From: Bacilli bacterium
GTDB lineage: Bacteria; Bacillota_I; Bacilli_A; RFN20; CAG-288
Reading direction: 5' to 3'
NCBI GenBank assembly: GCA_022647725.1
Contig: JALCLG010000001.1
Location: 316,931 to 380,930, forward strand
Length of the DNA: 64,000 bases
The notes beneath the pieces are model-generated. The model did no database searches. It was not told the DNA's origin and was given only the letters and a program-made list of their open reading frames with translations. The position numbers were made by a program, and so were the translations under genes. Positions within the stretch are counted from its first letter, which is position 1. Each line of letters opens with the position of its first letter. Below, in pieces: positions 8,500 through 14,972 of this stretch.

Positions 8500-9024
8500 T
8501 TATTGGCTCCGCCGCTTCTTCTCTTCGAGAAGAAAGCTCCGAGGAAGCCGCTGAACCAAAAGCCGAACAAAAAAGGCCAGGAGCAGACCGGTAGCCAGAC
8601 TTAAGGGTCCTAAAATCATGACATACGTGAAGATATAGGGGGAAGCAAAGAAGATGGCATAGGCCACGAGCTGACCAATGGTATGGGCAAGGGCAGAGGC
8701 CATGGAAAGGATATAAATTGAGGGTTTGACAAGATAATAAAGAAGCAAGGAAACAGCACTGCTTAAGACGGCTCCGGAAAGTGACATCAAAAAGGAGATG
8801 CCAAAGCCGGTGGAGATGGCACCGACCAGGATGACCCGGAGGAAAAGAACGAAGAGGTAGCTAAGTCCACCATAATAGTACAGAACAAAGAGACCCACGA
8901 CATTGGCCAAGCCCATCCGAAAGCCAGGAATCGGAACAATATCCGGTATTAAGCTTTCGAGATAATGGATAGCAACGCTTAAGGCTAAAAGCATTGCCAA
9001 AGCTACCAATCTTCTTGTTTTCAT
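8500..9024 (-). CDS. Gx transporter / EetB-like membrane protein (Hpre_diP_synt_I family)
   Basis: 174 residues, almost all hydrophobic, with about five membrane helices. The family signature PGFRMGLANVVGLFVLYYYG lies near residues 33-52. The family was once labelled heptaprenyl diphosphate synthase component I and is now called Gx transporter; relatives (EetB) sit in extracellular electron transfer loci beside NusG-II (EetA) proteins. Here the NusG-II gene ends 1 nt before this ATG, and an RnfD-like gene precedes that. A membrane redox or quinone-linked role is therefore inferred from neighbours, not shown. Confidence 0.8.
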   Translation of the reverse strand: MKTRRLVALAMLLALSVAIHYLESLIPDIVPIPGFRMGLANVVGLFVLYYYGGLSYLFVLFLRVILVGAISTGFGISFLMSLSGAVLSSAVSLLLYYLVKPSIYILSMASALAHTIGQLVAYAIFFASPYIFTYVMILGPLSLATGLLLAFFVRLLVQRLPRSFLLEEKKRRSQ

Positions 9025-9025
9025 A

Positions 9026-9568
9026 TCAGTTGTCCCATTCCGGATAACCGGTTCCTGCCTTGATGACAGCCTCTAAGGAATTGGGTAAGCAGACCAGCGG
9101 GGTGTACTCTGAATAGATGCGGCCGATCTTGGCACAGACATTCCGAGGCGACTTTTGCTTGGTGATCTGAATGGAATGGTCGCTATAGAGGGTGACGTCG
9201 ACTTCCGGCTCCTCCGTGGAACCATCGGTATAGAACTCAAAGTAATTTCCTTCGCCCAAGAAGATCGGACCGTCGCTGTCCTTGTAACTAAGCACCTTGG
9301 AGCCAGTGGTCGGGAAGGCAATGGCCGTGTTCTTGGTAGTATCGTCCTTATCCCAAAGCAAGGTGGTCCCGTAACGGATCTCAACATAGGCATTGTTGCT
9401 TCTCGGGGTCAAAAAGAAGGAGGCCAAGACAATGGACACAATGATGGCAACTAAAAGGGCAAGAATCAAGCTGTCCTTGAAAGGATGATACTGAAAACGG
9501 GGATCCTTCTTGCCCGGATCATTTGGCATCGAGGGTACTGGCTGATTAACAGGAGTGGCATCCATCAT
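9026..9568 (-). CDS. NusG domain II-containing membrane-anchored protein (EetA-like)
   Basis: 180 residues: a short cytoplasmic N-terminus, one transmembrane helix (about residues 32-52, LILALLVAIIVSIVLASFFL) and an extracytoplasmic beta domain. Its end, SPRNVCAKIGRIYSEYTPLV followed by CLPNSLEAVIKA, matches the NusG_II (pfam07009) pattern with its two Cys residues. Such proteins accompany Gx transporters and Rnf-like subunits in extracytoplasmic redox loci. It starts 2 nt after the stop of the RnfD-like gene with GAGG upstream, so the three genes form a tight operon. Confidence 0.8.
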   Translation of the reverse strand: MMDATPVNQPVPSMPNDPGKKDPRFQYHPFKDSLILALLVAIIVSIVLASFFLTPRSNNAYVEIRYGTTLLWDKDDTTKNTAIAFPTTGSKVLSYKDSDGPIFLGEGNYFEFYTDGSTEEPEVDVTLYSDHSIQITKQKSPRNVCAKIGRIYSEYTPLVCLPNSLEAVIKAGTGYPEWDN

Positions 9569-9570
9569 GA

Positions 9571-10713
9571 TTACCTCAGGAAATAACCCGAAGAAGGATC
9601 GATGGGATGGGAAAGACCATAGCCGAGACTCAGGGCAATCAGGCCAGCCAGACTTAACCCCAATAAGACACCCGAGGTCAGCTTATTGGCTTTGACAAAG
9701 CGCGGACTCGCTAATAGCAGCTGCACCAGCTGCATGACCAGGAAGGCTTCCAGGAAATCAAGCCCGTCAGCCCGGATCAGCCGGAAGGCAATGACCAACA
9801 AAGCAAGCAGTACGGCCAAAGAAAGATTCCGGAATCGGTCGAATTCTTCTTCCTGCTGTTCCGGCGCCAGGAAAAGAATGCCCAGTAGGCTCGAGCCTAA
9901 GAAAGTCTCGGCCAAGGCATCCTTAAAGGACCAGCCGCCATCTCCTAATCCTAGGAAAAGAATGACAAATCCAGCATAGAGGCTAAGGACAACGGTTAAG
10001 AGAAGCCAACCATCCCGGCGTTTTCGCAAGGTAAGGTAAATGCCTATCAAGACAAAGGCAATGGCAAACGGACTGGCAATCGTTCCGAGGTAGTTGCCAA
10101 TGAATAGCTTCCAAAGGCCGACAGGAGAAAGGATGAGACCGGAGAAACCATCCGTTGAGGTAATGCTGATCATGGAAAAGAGGGAGCACGAATAATAGCC
10201 TTCCAAGGATCCGAAAACAAGGGGAACCTGATAGTTTTTCGGGAAGAGAAGCCCGACCCCGAGCGCAGCAAGACAGGCGGGACTTAGCCAGGGCTTCTTA
10301 CCTCGGTAGTCAAAAACAGCGGCAATTAAGGAACTGAGAAAAACGGCTAAGGCCACCTGATAATAGCTGGCCTTCACCGTCAGGAAAAGCGTCGTCAGCA
10401 AGCCGGTCTCCCACAGGGGGGAATCCAGAAAATAGAAAAGAGCTTCCTTAGCCTTTTTCAGTTCCGGATCCTTGTGGAGACTGGCAAAGAAGAAAGGAAC
10501 CTGCACCAGCAAGGAGACTGCCAAGGTCAGAAAGAAGAAGCCGAGAATCTTCAGACCCCAGTCCGGCTCTCCGACAACGAAGGCGTAAAAGAAGACGGAC
10601 ACCACAAAAGGTGCCATCAGCAAAAGGCAAAGCTCCAGATGACGCTGACGCATCAGACGGACAAAACTTTCCTGTAAGGAAAATTCCTCGGCAGTCATGT
10701 TGTGTTCTTTCAT
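9571..10713 (-). CDS. RnfD/NqrB-like membrane protein with degenerate flavin motif
   Basis: 380 residues with about ten membrane helices. The segment STDGFSGLILSPVGLWKLFI and the following NYLGTIASPFAIAFVLIGIY correspond in order and spacing to the RnfD region that in active proteins reads D-x-x-SGATPL, then LFLG, then a GETSA-like turn and a glycine-rich helix. In RnfD the Thr of SGAT carries covalent FMN; here it is SGLI, so the ApbE site appears lost. First gene of the trio. The ATG at 10713 lies only 7 nt from a TATAAT box; an ATG at 10698 is the alternative start. Assignment rests on this one region plus topology. Confidence 0.6.
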   Translation of the reverse strand: MKEHNMTAEEFSLQESFVRLMRQRHLELCLLLMAPFVVSVFFYAFVVGEPDWGLKILGFFFLTLAVSLLVQVPFFFASLHKDPELKKAKEALFYFLDSPLWETGLLTTLFLTVKASYYQVALAVFLSSLIAAVFDYRGKKPWLSPACLAALGVGLLFPKNYQVPLVFGSLEGYYSCSLFSMISITSTDGFSGLILSPVGLWKLFIGNYLGTIASPFAIAFVLIGIYLTLRKRRDGWLLLTVVLSLYAGFVILFLGLGDGGWSFKDALAETFLGSSLLGILFLAPEQQEEEFDRFRNLSLAVLLALLVIAFRLIRADGLDFLEAFLVMQLVQLLLASPRFVKANKLTSGVLLGLSLAGLIALSLGYGLSHPIDPSSGYFLR

Positions 10714-10720
10714 CCCAGCT

Positions 10721-10750
10721 ATTATAACTAAAAAGCGGACTGTCTATCAA
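10721..10750 (-). promoter_or_regulatory. Promoter of the RnfD-like operon
   Basis: TTGATA (10745-10750) and TATAAT (10721-10726) on the minus strand with an 18-nt spacer. The -35 box abuts the upstream terminator. The -10 is 7 nt from the ATG at 10713, so the transcript would be leaderless or start from ATG 10698. Confidence 0.7.
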
Positions 10751-10776
10751 AAAAAGACTGGCTGAAGCCAGTCTTT
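10748..10776 (-). terminator. Intrinsic terminator after the Zn-dependent PLC gene
   Basis: An 11-bp perfect stem (10753-10763 with 10766-10776) on the minus strand, followed by TTTTTTTG. Confidence 0.85.
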
Positions 10777-10782
10777 AGGACT

Positions 10783-11745
10783 CTAAGCAGCGACCGGATT
10801 CTTCTGATATGTCCATTTGGCACCGACCGGCGTTCCGTAATAGGACAAACCATTCAGATACTTGCTGATGACCTCGTAGTGGAAGCCATTCTTCAGGATG
10901 TCCTGATAGCAGCTATCCAGCAGTTCGAAGGCCCGGGAATGGATTTCCAGGAAGGAATCGGCATGTTTGGCACCCGTCAGGGGATCCAGCCAGATGTCTT
11001 TCTTTTCATTGAGACAATCCGGATAGTCTAACGGTCCTTCCGTCGGCATCGCCAAGCCCATCAGCCGCTTCGGCAGCAGTTTCTTCTTGGCCTTGGGATG
11101 ATGATTCACATAACCGATCACGGAATGCATGTTGATGATGCTGTTGGAATAGAAGTGCTTCGGCAACCGGCAGCGGAAGAGACCTTCCAGCACCGGCACC
11201 ATCTCACTATCCAGGATGGCGAGGAAGGATTTATCCTGACAGAGCACGTCCGCCGGGTTAGAGAGGAAATAATTCATTTTGAACTTCTTGGCCAGGCAGT
11301 AGTCGATGTTCGATTCGAAGTTGGCATGCTGATAATGATATTTGCCGCTGATCTTGCCGTCCTTGTCAAAGCCGGATTCATAGAGAATGTAAGGATGGGC
11401 TTCCCGGTCAAGGAGGTAATGGGCCAGCTGACCGAAGATGAAGGCCTCGAAACGCAGGCGGTCCCGGTCATTCTCCATGCCATAGCAACGGTCAATCATC
11501 GCCTTGAAGAACTTCTTGGCATCGCCCTCATGGAGCTGGTTACCCAGCTTTTTGGAGGCCGTTAACAAATGAAGTCCGTGGAAAGGCAGGATTCCGACGT
11601 AGAAAAAGGGATCCGGGCCTTGGGCACCCAGTGACAGAAAATCATAATTCCCGCGAATGAAACTATCCAAAGGAGAAAGATCCTGTTCATCCTCCTTCAG
11701 ATAGAAACGTTTAACCACGAGATTATGGGCGAGAAGGTTCGGCAT
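10783..11745 (-). CDS. Zinc-dependent phospholipase C family protein
   Basis: 320 residues. The N-terminus MPNLLAHN, then GAQGPDPFFY (about 57-66), HYLLDREAHPY (about 128-138) and scattered His/Asp residues fit the Zn_dep_PLPC family (pfam00882), a helical metal-binding fold. No signal peptide is present, so unlike secreted phospholipases it probably acts inside the cell; substrate unknown. AAAGGA precedes the ATG. The gene lies 15 nt below pduL on the same strand and ends at a strong terminator. Confidence 0.85.
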   Translation of the reverse strand: MPNLLAHNLVVKRFYLKEDEQDLSPLDSFIRGNYDFLSLGAQGPDPFFYVGILPFHGLHLLTASKKLGNQLHEGDAKKFFKAMIDRCYGMENDRDRLRFEAFIFGQLAHYLLDREAHPYILYESGFDKDGKISGKYHYQHANFESNIDYCLAKKFKMNYFLSNPADVLCQDKSFLAILDSEMVPVLEGLFRCRLPKHFYSNSIINMHSVIGYVNHHPKAKKKLLPKRLMGLAMPTEGPLDYPDCLNEKKDIWLDPLTGAKHADSFLEIHSRAFELLDSCYQDILKNGFHYEVISKYLNGLSYYGTPVGAKWTYQKNPVAA

Positions 11746-11760
11746 CGTCCGATATCCTTT

Positions 11761-12402
11761 TTAGAAGGCGAGATCGATGATTTCGCCGTTGACGTCCTTC
11801 GACAGACCGCCGATGGCATTGGACTCATCGGTATCGATGTGCATAGCAAGCTTGAACTTCGGGCTGACACGGATAACGGTATCGCCTAAGACAGCACTTC
11901 TGCCGTTAGCGGACTTGATCTTGACACTGACGATCTGACCGTTGGTGACACCCAATTCCTTGGCATCCTCAGGCGTCATATGGATGTGGCGCTTAGCAAT
12001 GATCATGCCCTCGGCGATATCGACGGAGTTGCCGTTAAGCGGATTGACGAGCGTGCAAGGGCAGGAACCCTTGATATCGCCCGATTCGCGAACCGGAACA
12101 TTGGCCTTCAGACTTCTGGCTTCGGTCATCGAAATCTCAACCTGGTTGTGATCTCTCACCGGTCCGAGAATGGATAAGCCCTTGAGCTCAAAATCCTTCT
12201 TGACTATCGCACCGGTCTTCGGATCCTTGATTTCGGCATGATAAATGACATCTAAACGGGTGTTGGAAGCAAACATTCCTGGCTGAGAGAGCATCTTCTT
12301 GACTTCCAGCTGAGCTCCCTGACCGCAAAGTTTCTCTAAGGTTTCCTGCGTGACGTGAATGTGATGAGCGGACGTCTCAACCATAAACATTTTGTCTGAC
12401 AT
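11761..12402 (-). CDS. pduL: Phosphate propanoyltransferase / phosphotransacylase, PduL family
   Basis: 213 residues with both PduL half-domains: SAHHIHVTQETLEKL (11-25) with SQPGMFA following, and AKRHIHMTPEDAKELG in the second half. The His residues bind the catalytic zinc pair. PduL converts acyl-CoA and phosphate to acyl phosphate and CoA; without microcompartment genes nearby the likely job is acetyl-CoA to acetyl-P feeding acetate kinase. No encapsulation peptide extension is evident at the N-terminus. A TAGAAT -10-like box lies about 30 nt above the ATG. Confidence 0.92.
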   Translation of the reverse strand: MSDKMFMVETSAHHIHVTQETLEKLCGQGAQLEVKKMLSQPGMFASNTRLDVIYHAEIKDPKTGAIVKKDFELKGLSILGPVRDHNQVEISMTEARSLKANVPVRESGDIKGSCPCTLVNPLNGNSVDIAEGMIIAKRHIHMTPEDAKELGVTNGQIVSVKIKSANGRSAVLGDTVIRVSPKFKLAMHIDTDESNAIGGLSKDVNGEIIDLAF

Positions 12403-12555
12403 GATACTATATACCTCGCCCTAAAATTCTAGCACACAACGGCCGGTTAAGAAGAAAAAAGAACTTATTTTTCACTGGACTTAAATGGGGCTTGATAGGA
12501 ACCGGGACCTAGCTTTCCGTGAGAAAGACCGTTGCCACCAGATAAACCTATTTGG

Positions 12556-12588
12556 AAAAGGCGGCTTTTCCCTGGGGAAAGGCCGCCT
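12556..12588 (-). terminator. Intrinsic terminator after the NifU-like pair
   Basis: On the minus strand AGGCGGC pairs with GCCGCCT, with further T/A pairs inside the stem, followed by TTTT. Apart from this hairpin, the 12403-12609 gap shows only the pduL -10-like box. Confidence 0.7.
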
Positions 12589-12609
12589 GGATTCGTGAAC
12601 AACTTTCTT

Positions 12610-12879
12610 TTAAGCTACCGGAATGCCAAAGGGATTCGTGAAGATAACATCTTTAATTCCCGGAATATCCTCTTCCATTTCTTTTCGGAACTGGTTGAAG
12701 TCTGTACCCGCTAGGGCACAGCCAACGCAGCTGCCTTTGACGACCAAGGTGACGACCCCGGCCTGGCAATCCCGGACGGCTAAGTCACTTCCCTCCTCAA
12801 GAAGGAAGGGACGTAGGGTGGAAAGGTAGCGGGTGACTTTTTCAAGAATCTGCAGATCGGCAAGACCCGACGAGGCCAT
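12610..12879 (-). CDS. NifU C-terminal (Nfu) domain protein, short
   Basis: 89 residues, a lone Nfu domain: LEEGSDLAVRDCQAGVVTL, then SCVGCALAGTDF with the CxxC pair that holds a transient [4Fe-4S] cluster at a dimer interface. These act as Fe-S carriers in the cytoplasm. It overlaps the stop of the upstream homologue by one base (12879), so the two are translated together. The two copies differ in surroundings of the CxxC and in length, suggesting an old tandem duplication. Confidence 0.85.
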   Translation of the reverse strand: MASSGLADLQILEKVTRYLSTLRPFLLEEGSDLAVRDCQAGVVTLVVKGSCVGCALAGTDFNQFRKEMEEDIPGIKDVIFTNPFGIPVA

Positions 12880-13268
12880 TATTTGTTCTCCGTATCGCTC
12901 TTCGTTGCAGGATCCGCAGGAGCATTCTTTGCAGCATCCTGCTGGGCTTCCTGAGCCTGTTGAGCTTGAAGAGTCTTCAAGAGGTTATCGAACTCATTAT
13001 CCATTGTCGGAGCCACCAATTCGACCTTGGTAATCTCCGGAATCTCATCCATCAGCATGACTTCAACGGAATCGGAAACATCGCTGGCGGCCAACATGCA
13101 GCCAGCGCAGGCACCGATCATATCGACATAGCAGACACCCGTATCTTTGTCGAAGCGAGCTAATTTGATATTGCCGCCTTCGCGTTCCAAAAAGGGACGC
13201 AGTTTATCCAAAACGACATCAATCCGTTCTTCGATGCTCGGCTGATTCTTTGTTTCTTCCATGGTCAT
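12879..13268 (-). CDS. NifU C-terminal (Nfu) domain protein with acidic/Gln-rich tail
   Basis: 129 residues from ATG 13268 (ATG 13262 also possible). A TTG at 13289 is in frame but overlaps the -10 box (13289-13294), so it is rejected. The Nfu core reads LRPFLEREGGNIKLARFD, then GACAGCMLAASDVSDSVE with the CxxC cluster site. The C-terminal 40 residues (QAQQAQEAQQDAAKNAP) are low-complexity and probably disordered. Role: Fe-S carrier, second of a tandem pair. A DtxR metalloregulator gene lies immediately upstream. Confidence 0.87.
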   Translation of the reverse strand: MTMEETKNQPSIEERIDVVLDKLRPFLEREGGNIKLARFDKDTGVCYVDMIGACAGCMLAASDVSDSVEVMLMDEIPEITKVELVAPTMDNEFDNLLKTLQAQQAQEAQQDAAKNAPADPATKSDTENK

Positions 13269-13288
13269 TTCTTCTTTCTTCGGAGGCA

Positions 13289-13294
13289 ATTATA
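13289..13294 (-). promoter_or_regulatory. -10 box for the NifU-like pair
   Basis: TATAAT on the minus strand 20 nt above ATG 13268; the -35 region is weak. It decides against the TTG start at 13289. Confidence 0.5.
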
Positions 13295-13330
13295 GCACGG
13301 GAGATACTAAAAAAGGGGAATAAAGATTTG

Positions 13331-13717
13331 TTATTTCCCCTCACCTTTCTGAACCTTTTCCTGATAATGCTTCTTCAGGGCTTCAAAGGTCTCGTCCGAG
13401 ATATCATGTTCGACCCGGCAGGCATCATCGAAGGCAACATCCTTCGTGACTCCCAAAGCGACGAACAAGGCGCCTAAGACTTTATGGCGTTCATAGATTT
13501 TCTGTGCGATGGCTTTGCCGGCAGCAGTAAGACTCAGCTGGTGACGATCATTGACTAAGACCATTCCTCGCTTTTCCAGCTTCATCAAAGCAATGGAAAC
13601 ACTTGGCTTGGAATAGCCAAAGGAATTAGCGATATCAACGGCATGGACAGGCTCTCCTGTTTCCGCCAGCATCAGAATGCGTTCAAGATAATCTTCAGCA
13701 GATTTATGGTCAGTCAT
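13331..13717 (-). CDS. DtxR/MntR family metal-dependent transcriptional regulator
   Basis: 128 residues from ATG 13717 (AAGGTG 7 nt upstream); a GTG at 13726 is less likely. The winged helix spans residues 1-65 (SAEDYLERILML, AVDIANSFGYSKPSVSIAL), and the metal/dimerisation helix has ERHKVLGALFVALG, DACRVEHDIS and a His-containing end. Family members bind Mn2+ or Fe2+ and repress uptake genes. It lacks the SH3-like domain of DtxR, like MntR. Adjacent NifU-type genes hint at iron sensing, but no target operator was identified. Confidence 0.92.
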   Translation of the reverse strand: MTDHKSAEDYLERILMLAETGEPVHAVDIANSFGYSKPSVSIALMKLEKRGMVLVNDRHQLSLTAAGKAIAQKIYERHKVLGALFVALGVTKDVAFDDACRVEHDISDETFEALKKHYQEKVQKGEGK

Positions 13718-13726
13718 TTTTTTCAC

Positions 13727-14276
13727 CTTAGATATATTCTATATTCTCGCATTAAAATTACAAACAAAACACGATGGCCGTTTATCAAGAAAGGACATTT
13801 GTCACATTTAAAGAAGAAAAAAAGGACATTTGTCACATTAAACAAAAACGGGTAAATTGGCGAATTTCCCATAAATAAGAACAAAAAATAAGTCAGTGTG
13901 TCAAGTCATTTCGAAGCCGAGGAAAAATAGCTGCTTATCCTAGCCCGATTCCGGTTAACAAATCCGATACCAATGCCTTTGAGAACAAGTGAGTAAAAAA
14001 GACTTGATATTATTCTTTTTGATATTCGCCATATTCGCAGCCGACATTCTGACAACGGATTTCGTCCACCGGAATCCTCTTCCGGCCATGCCTGTGGTAG
14101 AGCCTAACGATGCCTTGGCCGTTTCCGCCATTGAAGAGATGCTGATGCCGCATTTGCCCGTCCGGTGGCTCATAGCGGATGAAGATCATGTCTTCCTTCT
14201 GACAGGTGACGTCGGTGACCATCTCCGAACCGGGAGTAGACTGGTCAACATGCCAAAAAGCGGGAACGAAAAGAGC
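13727..14276. other. Long intergenic region between dtxR and the tRNA cluster
   Basis: About 550 nt without a convincing gene. It holds an AT-rich leader, two copies of an 18-bp direct repeat (13791-13839) and short overlapping open frames on both strands between 13955 and 14270. The longest minus frame (14010 upward) contains CQNVGCEY but has no start signal and runs into the tRNA-Leu gene. It may be a remnant of a lost gene or element. Confidence 0.5.
13791..13839. repeat. Two copies of an 18-bp direct repeat with internal dyad
   Basis: AAGGACATTTGTCACATT occurs at 13791-13808 and 13822-13839, start-to-start distance 31 bp (about three helical turns). Each copy has the dyad GACA-TT-TGTC. 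It lies 75-120 bp above the DtxR start. It could be an operator pair or a relic of a mobile element end. Confidence 0.8.
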
Positions 14277-14308
14277 AAACAAAAGCCTCCCCGCTTTCAC
14301 AGGGAGGC
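14277..14308 (-). terminator. Intrinsic terminator of the tRNA operon
   Basis: GCCTCCC (14285-14291) pairs with GGGAGGC (14302-14308), followed on the minus strand by TTTTGTTT; it is placed 13 nt after tRNA-Leu. Confidence 0.8.
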
Positions 14309-14320
14309 ATGTTTTCGAAC

Positions 14321-14408
14321 TGGTGCCCGAGGCCGGACTCGAACCGGCATGGGTGATTGACCCATTGGATTTTAAATCCAACGCGGCTACCGATTACGCC
14401 ACTCGGGC
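14321..14408 (-). tRNA. tRNA-Leu (UAA)
   Basis: Acceptor GCCCGAG/CTCGGGC, discriminator A and encoded CCA. The anticodon loop TTTAAAA gives UAA, and a long variable arm is present as expected for Leu. Last of five tRNAs in the operon. Confidence 0.95.
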
Positions 14409-14425
14409 ACAGGACGAAACTAGAA

Positions 14426-14500
14426 TGGTGTCCCGCACGGGGCTCGGACCCGTGGCCCCTTGATTAAAAGTCAAGTGCTCTACCACTGAGCTAGCGGGAC
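14426..14500 (-). tRNA. tRNA-Lys (UUU)
   Basis: Acceptor GTCCCGC/GCGGGAC, discriminator A and encoded CCA. The anticodon loop CTTTTAA gives UUU. Confidence 0.95.
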
Positions 14501-14525
14501 AATGAGACTGAACATCAGTCAGAAT

Positions 14526-14600
14526 TGGCTGGGGCAGGTGGATTCGGACCACCGCATATCAGAGTCAAAGTCTGATGCCTTACCGCTTGGCTATGCCCCA
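14526..14600 (-). tRNA. tRNA-Gln (UUG)
   Basis: Acceptor TGGGGCA/TGCCCCA, discriminator G and encoded CCA. The anticodon loop CTTTGAC gives UUG. Confidence 0.95.
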
Positions 14601-14659
14601 ATAACGTAAGGCTATTTATCGCTAACGCCAGGGTTTGCCTGAGGCGTGGTGATCTAAGA

Positions 14660-14744
14660 TGGTGGGCGGGGGTGGATTCGAACCACCGAACCCGATGGGA
14701 ACAGATTTACAGTCTGCCGCGTTTAGCCGCTTCGCTACTCGCCC
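14660..14744 (-). tRNA. tRNA-Tyr (GUA)
   Basis: Anticodon loop CTGTAAA gives GUA; a class II variable arm and encoded CCA are present. The acceptor GGGCGAG against CCCGCCC leaves an A6-C67 mismatch, unusual for a functional tRNA. Confidence 0.92.
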
Positions 14745-14778
14745 ATGTGTGTCGACTCGTCTGCTCTGAAGAAACAAA

Positions 14779-14854
14779 TGGTGGATGCTAAGAGGTTCGG
14801 ACTCCTGACCTCCGCCGTGTAAAGGCGATGCTCTACCAGCTGAGCTAAGCATCC
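14779..14854 (-). tRNA. tRNA-Val (UAC)
   Basis: Acceptor GGATGCT/AGCATCC, discriminator A and encoded CCA. The anticodon loop TTTACAC gives UAC. First tRNA of the operon. Confidence 0.95.
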
Positions 14855-14875
14855 CCGTATTTTCAGCGCTTTGAT

Positions 14876-14904
14876 ATTTTATCAAAGGTAAGGCTAGGTT
14901 GCAA
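14876..14904 (-). promoter_or_regulatory. Promoter of the tRNA operon
   Basis: TTGCAA (14899-14904) and TAAAAT (14876-14881) on the minus strand with a 17-nt spacer, about 20 nt above tRNA-Val. Confidence 0.75.
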
Positions 14905-14912
14905 GGTTTTCC

Positions 14913-14941
14913 GTGACGGAACAAAGCAAATGTTCCGTCAC
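14913..14941. repeat. Perfect 11-bp inverted repeat upstream of the tRNA promoter
   Basis: GTGACGGAACA (14913-14923) and TGTTCCGTCAC (14931-14941) flank a 7-nt loop. It lies 31 nt after the pgi stop and 8 nt above the tRNA -35 box. Neither strand has a T-run, so it is a weak candidate terminator for pgi or an operator. Confidence 0.85.
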
Positions 14942-14972
14942 AGAAACCTACTTTGCACGAAATGAATGGATT

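Noticed and set aside
8500-10713. A full Rnf or Nqr complex
   Set aside because: Only an RnfD-like protein with an altered motif is present; no A, B, C, E or G subunits are in the window.
14010-14381. A protein gene on the minus strand with Cys-x4-Cys
   Set aside because: It begins inside tRNA-Leu, has no SD, and other frames are equally open; more likely non-coding or a remnant.
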